NCBI GenBank assembly: GCA_012520135.1
Contig: JAAYOX010000233.1
Location: 1-12,722 of the forward strand
DNA: 12,722 bases
Direction of reading: 5' to 3'
From: Clostridia bacterium
GTDB taxonomy: Bacteria; Bacillota; DULZ01
Shown here: piece by piece, positions 1 through 5,786 of the stretch
Layout of the letters: each line of letters begins with the position of its first letter
How positions within the stretch are numbered: the first letter of the stretch is position 1
The notes under the pieces: generated by a model
Told to the model about the DNA's origin: nothing
The model's database searches: none
The model's input: the letters and a program-made list of their open reading frames with translations, nothing else
Translations under genes and position numbers: made by a program

Positions 1-26
1 GTCAATACGGTTTGAAGCGATGGCAT
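1..26 (-). CDS. Possible 5' end of the gene after aroE (partial)
   Basis: An ATG follows the aroE stop codon directly (TAGATG), with AGGA five bases upstream as a possible ribosome binding site. The eight codons visible read MPSLQTVL and then run off the window edge. This is far too little to name a product. Close coupling to aroE would fit an operon. It could equally be chance, because short open frames are expected here. Confidence 0.2.
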
Positions 27-896
27 CTAATCCTGCCGCTCCAGTTCTTGTTTTAAAATGTTTCTCATGATCGAGACAGGTGCTTCCTGTCCCGTCCACA
101 GTTTAAAAGCTTCCGCCCCTTGATAGACCAACATTCCCTCACCGTTTAAGATGGTACAGCCCTGTTTTTCTGCCATTTCCAGCAATCTAGTCTTGGGGGG
201 ATTATAAATCAGATCGCATACGGTTAAAGAGGGCTCTAACCATTCCGGTTGGATTGGGGGCATCCCCTCCACATGAGGATACATACCTAAAGGTAGAGTA
301 TTGACCAGTAGTTGAGCAGACGATAGACGCTCTTTTAGTGTTTGTGGTTCCAGGAGGCAGGCCTGAACTCGGCAGGGATAATACCCCTGAACGTCCTCAG
401 CCAGCTTTTGTCCTTTGCCAAAGCTCCGGTTGGCAATTACCATTCCCTCAATGCCTGCCTTTGCCAGAGCGAACGCAACTGCCCGGGCCGCACCTCCTGC
501 TCCCAAAATTAAAGCCTTCTTGCCGGCAATATTGAATCCCAAATCCTCAACAAGAGAACGTAGAAAGCCACTGCTGTCGGTGTTATACCCCCATAGCATT
601 CCATCCCGGTTGACAATGGTATTGACTGCCCCTAACATCTTAGCCTCTACATCCAATTGATCCAAAAAGGGAATTATGTGTTCTTTGTAGGGAATAGTTA
701 CATTACAACCGACCATATTAAGGGATTTAAGCCCTTCCAGCCCATCAGCCAAGTCCTCCGGTTTGATGGGAAACGGGACATAATGGAAATCCAGGCCCAG
801 GTGTTTAAAAGCGGCATTGTGCATTGGGGGAGATAGGGAATGTCCCAAAGGATAACCGATAATACCGACTAAACCGGAAATCTTATCTTTGACCAT
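27..896 (-). CDS. aroE: Shikimate dehydrogenase (NADP+)
   Basis: Catalyses the NADPH-dependent reduction of 3-dehydroshikimate to shikimate in the cytoplasm, the fourth step of the shikimate pathway to aromatic amino acids. The 289-residue length is normal. The substrate-binding SLSP motif is at residues 20-23 and NVTIPYK at 65-71, with Lys71 the expected catalytic base. Asn92 and Asp107 (in GYNTD) complete the substrate site. The nucleotide-binding GAGGAARA loop is near 132-139, followed by NRS near 156, the usual NADP-contact position. QGAEAFKLW near the C-terminus is also characteristic. The ATG is preceded by AAAGGTGAGG. It starts four bases after the stop of the yqeG-type gene, so the two are almost certainly co-transcribed; Bacillus also keeps yqeG and aroE in one cluster. 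Nothing looks damaged. Confidence 0.96.
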   Translation of the reverse strand: MVKDKISGLVGIIGYPLGHSLSPPMHNAAFKHLGLDFHYVPFPIKPEDLADGLEGLKSLNMVGCNVTIPYKEHIIPFLDQLDVEAKMLGAVNTIVNRDGMLWGYNTDSSGFLRSLVEDLGFNIAGKKALILGAGGAARAVAFALAKAGIEGMVIANRSFGKGQKLAEDVQGYYPCRVQACLLEPQTLKERLSSAQLLVNTLPLGMYPHVEGMPPIQPEWLEPSLTVCDLIYNPPKTRLLEMAEKQGCTILNGEGMLVYQGAEAFKLWTGQEAPVSIMRNILKQELERQD

Positions 897-900
897 AGCC

Positions 901-1407
901 TCACCTTTCCGGCTCTTGTTTAATAATATGAGCCAGTACCAGTTTTTCCAATCGCCGCATGAACCGGGTACCGATAAATTCTCTGGTAGACAAGGGCACT
1001 ACCAGGATAGTGAGGAGCTCTGACCGGTTACCCCCCAGCACATCGGTAAAAACCTGATCACCGATGACGGCAACTTCTTCAGGTTTAAGGTTAAGTGCTT
1101 CTACTCCTTTGCGGAAGGCTTTGCGGCGAGGTTTACCGGCCTTATGAATAAAGGGCACTTCCAGCAGATCGGCAACTCGTTTTACACGTCCCCGGTTATT
1201 GTTGGATACTAAACAGGGCTGCAGCCCATATTTAGGAAGCAGCTTGAACCAATCCATTACTTTATCCTGAATTTCAAAGCTGTTCCATTCAGTAATGGTG
1301 TTATCCAAATCAATAATAAGGCCTCTGATTCCCTTTTGGGTTAATTGTTCCAAAGGGATGTTTTCCAAACGGGCTACATATAGATTAGGTTTCAATAGAT
1401 TAAACAT
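901..1407 (-). CDS. yqeG: YqeG family HAD-IIIA phosphatase
   Basis: A small cytoplasmic haloacid dehalogenase-superfamily phosphatase. Motif I is DLDNT with nucleophile Asp33 and acid/base Asp35. Motif II is Ser68 in SNNN. The motif III Lys is near 92 in AGKP. Motif IV is GDQVFTD with Asp117 and Asp122. The 168 residues match the YqeG family, which has only the core fold and a minimal cap. Bacterial YqeG has no firmly settled physiological substrate that I know of; a relative, mitochondrial GEP4, is a phosphatidylglycerophosphate phosphatase, so a phospholipid role is only an analogy. The ATG has TAGGAG seven bases upstream. It is the first gene of a likely two-gene operon with aroE and lies back-to-back with sigK. 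Confidence 0.9.
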   Translation of the reverse strand: MFNLLKPNLYVARLENIPLEQLTQKGIRGLIIDLDNTITEWNSFEIQDKVMDWFKLLPKYGLQPCLVSNNNRGRVKRVADLLEVPFIHKAGKPRRKAFRKGVEALNLKPEEVAVIGDQVFTDVLGGNRSELLTILVVPLSTREFIGTRFMRRLEKLVLAHIIKQEPER

Positions 1408-1437
1408 GTTTAAGCTCCTAACAGGTAAGTTTGTCTC

Positions 1438-1446
1438 ATTATACCA
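1438..1446 (-). promoter_or_regulatory. Extended -10 promoter for the yqeG-type gene and aroE
   Basis: On the minus strand TGG-TATAAT forms an extended -10 element, about 30 bases before the ATG at 1407. No good -35 hexamer lies 16-18 bases upstream, which is acceptable for extended -10 promoters. It sits in the 154-base gap shared with the divergent sigK gene. Confidence 0.55.
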
Positions 1447-1561
1447 AAATTTGCTCTAAAGGCATAAGTAAAAACTTACCTTTTGCCGATTAGCAATGGT
1501 ACTAGCAACAGTCCCTCCTGTCTTCATATATTATAGGGTAACACTTGGGAGGGGTGGTTAA

Positions 1562-2272
1562 ATGTTCAATTACCTGGTTTGGGGCGCGCTGGTCATTTCT
1601 GTAATTAAGGGTATTTCTTTGCTGGTTTCTTATATCAGCAATAATGCATTCCCTCATCCCCTATCGGAAGAAGAGGAAGCCTACTACATCGACCGGTTGC
1701 AGCATGGGGATGAAGAAGCCCGTAATACTTTGGTAGAGCACAACCTGCGGCTGGTAGCCCATATTATCAAAAAATTTGAAGGTACCGGGGAAGATAACGA
1801 CGACCTGATCTCCATCGGCACTATCGGCCTCATTAAAGCAATTAATACTTTTAAACCGGATAAAGGTACCCGGCTGGCAACTTATGCTGCCCGGTGTATC
1901 GAAAATGAAATACTGATGCACTTGCGTTCCATTAAAAAAACTAAAGGAGAAGTTTCGATTCACGATCCTATCGGCATCGACCGGGAAGGTAATGAAATTA
2001 CCTTAATTGATGTACTGGGCACTGAACAAGATATTGTTGCCGATACAGTGGAATTAATGCATGAACAGCAACGGGTATTGTCAAAGCTCAGCACCTTGAC
2101 TAAGAGAGAAAGAAAAGTATTAATCATGCGATATGGCTTATTTAACAGCTATAAAAAAACTCAAAGGGAAATTGCCAAAAAACTTGGGATCTCCAGGTCC
2201 TATGTTTCCAGAATTGAAAAAAAGGCATTGGAGAAATTGACTAAGGAAATAACATCTGAAAATGGAGAATAA
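1562..2272 (+). CDS. sigK: Pro-sigma-K, late mother-cell sporulation sigma factor
   Basis: RNA polymerase sigma factor for late mother-cell genes (coat, cortex, spore maturation). The first 23 or so residues are hydrophobic ([17 protein letters not shown]) and lead into [12 protein letters not shown]. This matches the pro-sequence and start of mature SigK of Bacillus subtilis, where SpoIVFB cleaves before the Tyr; processing before Tyr24 is inferred by analogy. Region 2 contains [19 protein letters not shown] and [14 protein letters not shown]. Region 3 has [11 protein letters not shown]. Region 4 has the helix-turn-helix [23 protein letters not shown]. The 236 residues form one open frame, so no skin-type prophage interrupts the gene here. 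The ATG is preceded by GGGAGGGG at good spacing. Upstream CATATATT at 1525-1532 vaguely resembles a sigma-E -10, but I found no convincing -35. Confidence 0.96.
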   Translation: MFNYLVWGALVISVIKGISLLVSYISNNAFPHPLSEEEEAYYIDRLQHGDEEARNTLVEHNLRLVAHIIKKFEGTGEDNDDLISIGTIGLIKAINTFKPDKGTRLATYAARCIENEILMHLRSIKKTKGEVSIHDPIGIDREGNEITLIDVLGTEQDIVADTVELMHEQQRVLSKLSTLTKRERKVLIMRYGLFNSYKKTQREIAKKLGISRSYVSRIEKKALEKLTKEITSENGE

Positions 2273-2297
2273 AAAAAGCCGTTGAACCGGCTTTTTA
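2273..2297. terminator. Bidirectional terminator between sigK and ccdA
   Basis: AAAAAGCCG, a short loop, then CGGCTTTTT forms a stem of about 10 bp with A and T runs on either side. It can therefore end transcription of sigK on plus and ccdA on minus. It begins right after the sigK stop and overlaps the ccdA stop. Confidence 0.9.
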
Positions 2298-2978
2298 TAT
2301 GACCAAAGACAGCAAATAAGCCCCTAGTAAAATCAAGATACCGGCACTGGCATAGGTAACGTATTGGCTGTATCTTTGAAACTGCCTTAAATTTTTTATG
2401 GCTCCGGTGAAAGTACCGGCAATTAACAGGGGCATCCCGTGGCCTATGCCATAGGCAAACAGCATTACTCCTCCGAAAACCAAGTCCCCTTTACTGGCCA
2501 AGTAAGTCATGATCACGGCCAACACCGGTGTAGCACAGGGTGAGGCAACTAAACCGAAAAACAACCCCATCAAAAAGCTTCCCACCATACCTTTCGTTTT
2601 GACAGGCAATTTTTTAAGGCCGGGAAAACTGATCTGGAAAACACCAAGTAACTGGAGACCCATCACGATGGCTACCACAGCCATAATAATATACCAGTGG
2701 GATCCAATTTGACCGAATACTTTGCCGAAACTGGCAGCTGTAATACCTAAAATGGCAAAGGTAACTCCCAGGCCCAGGACAAACAGAAAAGACATGGAAA
2801 AGCTCTTCAGCCGGGATGTGTTACTGTACCCGCCTACATAACCTACCAAAACAGGGATCATGGACAAGATACAGGGACTAAAACTGGTGATTACCCCTGC
2901 TACAAAGATTAAGGGCAAGGCTATGAATAAACTACCTGACAGAGACTGGTTTATCAGATCAACAAAGAAGCTTACCAA
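2295..2978 (-). CDS. ccdA: CcdA-type cytochrome c biogenesis / thiol-disulfide transporter
   Basis: A membrane protein of the CcdA/DsbD-beta family that carries reducing equivalents from cytoplasmic thioredoxin to extracytoplasmic thioredoxin-like proteins. The 227 residues contain about six hydrophobic helices. The two redox cysteines are in the expected places: Cys36 in SFSPCILS, at the first helix, and Cys148 in ASPCATPVL, at the fourth. The start is a TTG with GGAGGG six or seven bases upstream. It lies 24 bases after the thioredoxin-like gene, so one transcript and one pathway are likely. In Bacillus, CcdA serves both cytochrome c maturation (with ResA) and spore cortex formation (with StoA). 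No ResB/ResC genes are visible here, and sigK is next door, so the sporulation role deserves consideration. That is inference from position. Confidence 0.92.
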   Translation of the reverse strand: MVSFFVDLINQSLSGSLFIALPLIFVAGVITSFSPCILSMIPVLVGYVGGYSNTSRLKSFSMSFLFVLGLGVTFAILGITAASFGKVFGQIGSHWYIIMAVVAIVMGLQLLGVFQISFPGLKKLPVKTKGMVGSFLMGLFFGLVASPCATPVLAVIMTYLASKGDLVFGGVMLFAYGIGHGMPLLIAGTFTGAIKNLRQFQRYSQYVTYASAGILILLGAYLLSLVI

Positions 2979-3002
2979 TCCGTTCCCTCCAAAACCAGGT
3001 TA

Positions 3003-3419
3003 CTATAAAAGTGCCTGTAATAACCCCTCCAACTTCTCCTTTGACATGTATCCTGACAGATCTCCTCCAACTCTCTCACCCTCTGAGTTGATAAACACAT
3101 AAGCAGGAATGTACATGACCTGGTAATCAATAGCCAACCCCATTCCGGTGCCATCGGTATCAGCCAAAATGAATTCGATCTTGTCTCCGTACTTCTTTTT
3201 TAATTCGGTCACCGTGGGCTTCATGCTGACACAGGCCGGACACCGGTCAGCATAAAACTCAATAAAGACCGGTCGTTTTTCTGCTAAAGCTACCGCCAAT
3301 CGTTCCTCAGGATTAGGGGTAGCTGCAAGAGAGCCTGCACCTGAATTAACAAAACGAAACACTGCGAAACCAACTACCAATAAAGCTACTACTAAAGCTA
3401 TAGTGACTCCTTTTTTCAA
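3003..3419 (-). CDS. Membrane-anchored thioredoxin-fold protein (CPAC)
   Basis: A thiol-disulfide protein expected on the outer face of the membrane. Residues 1-24 are a basic start plus one hydrophobic segment (VTIALVVALLVVGFAVF) without a clear signal-peptidase or lipobox site, so it probably stays as an anchor. The thioredoxin domain follows. FIEFYADRCPACVSMKP carries the redox pair Cys60-Cys63, and the cis-Pro is Pro105 in YIPAYVFI. The CPAC pair differs from CGPC of thioredoxin, CEPC of ResA and CPPC of StoA. The start is a TTG preceded by AGGAGGAGG. It is followed directly by ccdA, the normal electron donor for such proteins. ResA-like and StoA-like roles cannot be told apart from sequence alone. 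Confidence 0.9.
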   Translation of the reverse strand: MKKGVTIALVVALLVVGFAVFRFVNSGAGSLAATPNPEERLAVALAEKRPVFIEFYADRCPACVSMKPTVTELKKKYGDKIEFILADTDGTGMGLAIDYQVMYIPAYVFINSEGERVGGDLSGYMSKEKLEGLLQALL

Positions 3420-3448
3420 AGGGATTCCTCCTCCTGGACATGAAACTA

Positions 3449-3494
3449 AAATGGGACAAAGTACAAAGGAAAATTCCTCTAGCCATGTCCCATT
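3449..3494 (-). terminator. Stem-loop between the HesB-like gene and the thioredoxin-like gene
   Basis: AATGGGACA (3450-3458) pairs with TGTCCCATT (3486-3494). A second inverted repeat, AGGAA/TTCCT, lies inside the loop. On the minus strand the stem is followed only by TTTTAG, so it is a weak terminator at best. It may attenuate read-through or stabilise RNA ends, letting the selenoprotein and trx-ccdA be expressed at different levels. Confidence 0.5.
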
Positions 3495-3515
3495 AAATTA
3501 TATATACTAAGTCTA

Positions 3516-3800
3516 TTAGACAAGGAACCCATCAATAACCAGTTTTTTAAATAATCCGATTCCTTTCAAGTCTACTTCCAAGCCTTCGGGATCCATGGGC
3601 GAGTTTTTGTCTACGTAGACATTGAGACCGTCTATTTTTGCGTATTCGAAATTCTCCTCAGCTGCCGGCTTACCCGCATACACGGCGGGAACCTTGAAGG
3701 TACCGGCTCAACCCCTTCCGATCTCAACTAGTAGAGTGACAGTATCGGTTTTGCTCTTGATGTACTCCAGAGCCGATTCAGAAAATTTAACCGTTGCCAT
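3516..3800 (-). CDS. HesB/IscA-like small selenoprotein (in-frame UGA = Sec31)
   Basis: Read with the TGA at 3708-3710 as selenocysteine, this is one 94-residue protein from ATG 3800 to TAA 3516. It starts MATVKFSESALEYIKSK, passes through VEIGRG-Sec-AGTFKVPAVY, and ends DLKGIGLFKKLVIDGFLV. The N-terminal helix, the following beta strand and the G-[C/U]-[A/S]-G turn resemble the HesB/IscA A-type scaffold, with Sec in place of the first conserved Cys. The usual C-terminal CGC pair is absent, so classic Fe-S scaffold chemistry is doubtful. HesB-like selenoproteins are a known bacterial group (established knowledge); assignment here is by motif recall. AAGGGG precedes the ATG and a consensus promoter lies 38 bases upstream. 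A hairpin follows the UGA directly. All 63 codons after the UGA are open. The alternative is a pseudogene with a nonsense mutation, which I consider less likely. Confidence 0.8.
3664..3710 (-). promoter_or_regulatory. Candidate bacterial SECIS element after the UGA
   Basis: Starting right after the UGA, GCCGG (3707-3703) pairs perfectly with CCGGC (3668-3664). Inside, CCCGC (3689-3685) pairs with GCGGG (3677-3673), closing a 7-base loop CGUGUAU that contains G and U. The loop lies 24-30 bases after the UGA, within the distance known for SelB-recognised bacterial SECIS loops. The 13 bases on the 5' side of the inner stem can form their own small hairpin (ACCU/AGGU). SelB binding is inferred from this structure only. 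Confidence 0.7.
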
Positions 3801-3837
3801 GATGTTTTCCCCTTTCCGGTTAGTATTAGTTTTTTTC

Positions 3838-3867
3838 ATTATACTAAGTGTTTTAATATGCTGTCAA
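3838..3867 (-). promoter_or_regulatory. Sigma-A promoter of the HesB-like selenoprotein gene
   Basis: On the minus strand TTGACA (3867-3862), an 18-base spacer, and TATAAT (3843-3838) match the consensus exactly. The predicted start lies about 30 bases before the ATG at 3800. Such a strong vegetative promoter argues that the UGA-containing gene is in use rather than decaying. Confidence 0.88.
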
Positions 3868-3892
3868 TAGTATTTGCGAAATTATTTTATAC

Positions 3893-3917
3893 GAAAAAAA
3901 GGCTGCCGGAACAGCCT
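3893..3917 (-). terminator. Terminator of the 3926-4384 gene
   Basis: On the minus strand AGGCTG and CAGCCT form a 6-bp stem with a 6-base loop, followed by a run of seven T. It lies just after the stop codon at 3926 and separates that gene from the selenoprotein promoter. Confidence 0.85.
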
Positions 3918-3925
3918 ATAAGGAA

Positions 3926-4384
3926 TCAATCCAACTTGCATGAACGGTGATTGCTCAGGGAGAAATGCATAGTACAACCTTGGCTATCGGTCCGGAGGTC
4001 CATTTCTACTAAGCAAGCATTCTGGCTTAAACTCCTGCTGAAGACAAAAATAAAAAAGGGCGACATGGGGCATAAATCCAAGTTATGTTGCTGCAAAAGC
4101 TCCATATTGGCTTCTTTAAGGGCACATTCTTCGATGGCCACAGTAATACCGTCAGGAGGCACCTCTTTTAATTTAAAGGTGCTACAGAAAGGAAACTGCT
4201 GCTGAAGCATCTTCTCCAGCGAAGTACTCAAGTCTTTCAAACTTTCAGGCATTGTGGGCTGAGCCAGAAAAAAATCCTGGGCCAAAGACCAGGCCATTTT
4301 CGCCCGTAGGTTATCAATCTCTTTGCCGGCTGCTCCACCTAACACCTGGAGGTATTTCGTCATTAGCACTTTGGCTTTATCCAC
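3926..4384 (-). CDS. Hypothetical protein with six cysteines
   Basis: I do not recognise this 152-residue protein. It starts at GTG with GGGAGGG seven bases upstream, a strong sign that it is real. The N-terminal half looks helical and amphipathic (residues 1-63). The second half has alternating strands and the cysteines Cys67, Cys87, Cys105, Cys124, Cys137 and Cys149. The stretch IEECALKEANMELL followed by LDLCPMSPFFIFVFS, two Cys 18 residues apart with a Pro after the second, loosely recalls small metal- or ligand-binding domains such as the V4R or ATC-hydrolase-like groups. This is a guess, not an assignment. There is no signal peptide or membrane segment. It stands alone between two terminator-like hairpins, so it is probably its own transcription unit. 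Confidence 0.75.
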   Translation of the reverse strand: MDKAKVLMTKYLQVLGGAAGKEIDNLRAKMAWSLAQDFFLAQPTMPESLKDLSTSLEKMLQQQFPFCSTFKLKEVPPDGITVAIEECALKEANMELLQQHNLDLCPMSPFFIFVFSRSLSQNACLVEMDLRTDSQGCTMHFSLSNHRSCKLD

Positions 4385-4479
4385 TATAATCCCTCCCGGT
4401 TATGCATATGCTTAATTATAAATAATATAACCCAGTTTTGGAACATGTTTTAGTAAGTATACATAATTCTTGTGCAAGC

Positions 4480-4525
4480 AAAACATGAAAACCACCCTTC
4501 GACATAATTTGGTCAAAAGGTGGTT
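4480..4525 (-). terminator. Probable terminator of the mltG-U32 unit
   Basis: On the minus strand AACCACC (4525-4519) pairs with GGTGGTT (4496-4490), with further GAC/GTC pairing inside, followed by a T-rich but interrupted tail. It starts four bases after the U32 stop. The tail is weaker than in the other terminators here, so read-through into the 3926-4384 gene is possible. Confidence 0.5.
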
Positions 4526-4528
4526 CAC

Positions 4529-5755
4529 TTATGCAGAAGGGATTTTACGACGGAGAATTCCATTAGGTATAATCTGCTTTGGGGCTTCAATAAATACTTT
4601 TTGTTGGGGATGGGGTGCAGATTGGATTTTACTACCTGATTCATCATACATGTTTTCCAATTGAAAGACAAAAGGATGCCCTTTCGGCTCCAATACTTCC
4701 AGCCAGTCCCCTACCGAAAAACGATTTCGCTGCTCCACCAGAGTCAATCCATTGCTGTGATTATACAAAACAAGACCTACAAATGCAACTTTTGGAGATG
4801 AGGCAGTTGGGCCCTCTTCTACCATACAGCCTCTTTGGGCTCCTTCAAAATAAAAACCGGTAGTAAAACCACGGTCGGACACCTTTTCCAGTTCATCATC
4901 CCACCGGGATTGGAACCGGTAACCGGCCGGGTTCTGCCAATAAAGATCGATGGCCTCCCGGTAAGCTTTGACGACCGTTGCCACATAGTGAATACTCTTC
5001 ATTCTACCTTCAATTTTCCAACTGGTGATACCGCTATGAGCCAACTCGGGAATATGGTGAATCATATTCAAATCTTTGGAGCTTAGAATATAAGAGCCCC
5101 TTTCATCCTCTTCAATAGGCATATATTCCCCCGGACGGGTCTGTTCCACCAATTGATACCGCCAGCGACAGGGGTGAGTACAAGCACCTCTGTTGGCACT
5201 CCTGCCTGTCCAGTAACTGCTCAAAAGGCAACGGCCGGAATAGGACATACACATGGCCCCATGGACAAATGCTTCCAGCTCTACTTGGGTTCTGGCCCGA
5301 ATTTCGGCAATTTCTGTTAGAGACAATTCCCTGGCCAGCACTACTCTTTTTACTCCAAGTCTTTCCCAAAAACTCACACTGGCCCAGTTGGTAGCGTTGG
5401 CTTGAGTACTTAAATGGAGGTCTACCCCCAGGTTTAAATTCAGGGCTAAGTCAAGAACTCCAAGATCGGAAATAAGGATCCCGTCTACCCCCAGACCGGC
5501 TAGTTGCTCTAAGTAGGAGGGTAATCCTACTAAATCCCGGTTATGGGCAAAAATATTTACAGTCACATAGACTTTCTTATTTCTCTCATGGGCAAAAGCA
5601 ACAGCCTCCGTTAACACAGGCAAGGAAAAATTCCCCGCACCGGCCCTAAGGCTGTATTGTTCGCCTCCTAAATAGACAGCATCAGCTCCATAAGCAATGG
5701 CAATTTTTAGCTTTTCTAAATTACCTGCCGGTGCCAATAATTCCGGTTTCGGCAT
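4529..5755 (-). CDS. Peptidase U32 family protein, TrhP/YrrO-like tRNA hydroxylation protein
   Basis: A 408-residue U32-family protein. The start is the ATG at 5755, with AGGAGG about eight bases upstream, giving the standard MPKPELLAPAGN opening. An earlier in-frame start would overlap mltG and add an untypical tail. The signature EAFVHGAMCMSYSGRCLLSSYWTGRSANRG is at about 161-190. Cys169, Cys176, Cys192 and Cys196 match the cysteine set that holds an Fe-S cluster in U32 proteins such as UbiU/UbiV. Although first called collagenase-like peptidases, members placed beside mltG in Firmicutes (YrrN/YrrO, now TrhP1/TrhP2) and E. coli TrhP act in prephenate-dependent 5-hydroxyuridine formation at tRNA position 34. 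Only one such gene is seen here, and the O-methyltransferase found next to it in Bacillus is missing. RlhA (23S rRNA hydroxylation) is a paralogue I cannot fully exclude. It lies 31 bases after mltG. Confidence 0.85.
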   Translation of the reverse strand: MPKPELLAPAGNLEKLKIAIAYGADAVYLGGEQYSLRAGAGNFSLPVLTEAVAFAHERNKKVYVTVNIFAHNRDLVGLPSYLEQLAGLGVDGILISDLGVLDLALNLNLGVDLHLSTQANATNWASVSFWERLGVKRVVLARELSLTEIAEIRARTQVELEAFVHGAMCMSYSGRCLLSSYWTGRSANRGACTHPCRWRYQLVEQTRPGEYMPIEEDERGSYILSSKDLNMIHHIPELAHSGITSWKIEGRMKSIHYVATVVKAYREAIDLYWQNPAGYRFQSRWDDELEKVSDRGFTTGFYFEGAQRGCMVEEGPTASSPKVAFVGLVLYNHSNGLTLVEQRNRFSVGDWLEVLEPKGHPFVFQLENMYDESGSKIQSAPHPQQKVFIEAPKQIIPNGILRRKIPSA

Positions 5756-5786
5756 GTCAAGGCCTCCTATTATAAAACCAATACTG

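Noticed and set aside
1525..1532. Sigma-E-like -10 (CATATATT) before sigK
   Set aside because: A -10 resemblance alone in AT-rich DNA; no matching -35 at the required spacing.
2972..3154. 60-codon minus-strand frame overlapping the thioredoxin-like gene
   Set aside because: Other-frame shadow of a clear thioredoxin domain.
3708..3710. TGA as a true nonsense mutation (pseudogene)
   Set aside because: Strong promoter and binding site, open frame after it, hairpin right after it and placement at the conserved Cys position favour Sec; not excluded without genome data.
3622..3870. Plus-strand 82-codon open frame across the selenoprotein gene
   Set aside because: No plus-strand binding site or family similarity; it is the shadow of the UGA-containing minus-strand gene and crosses its promoter.
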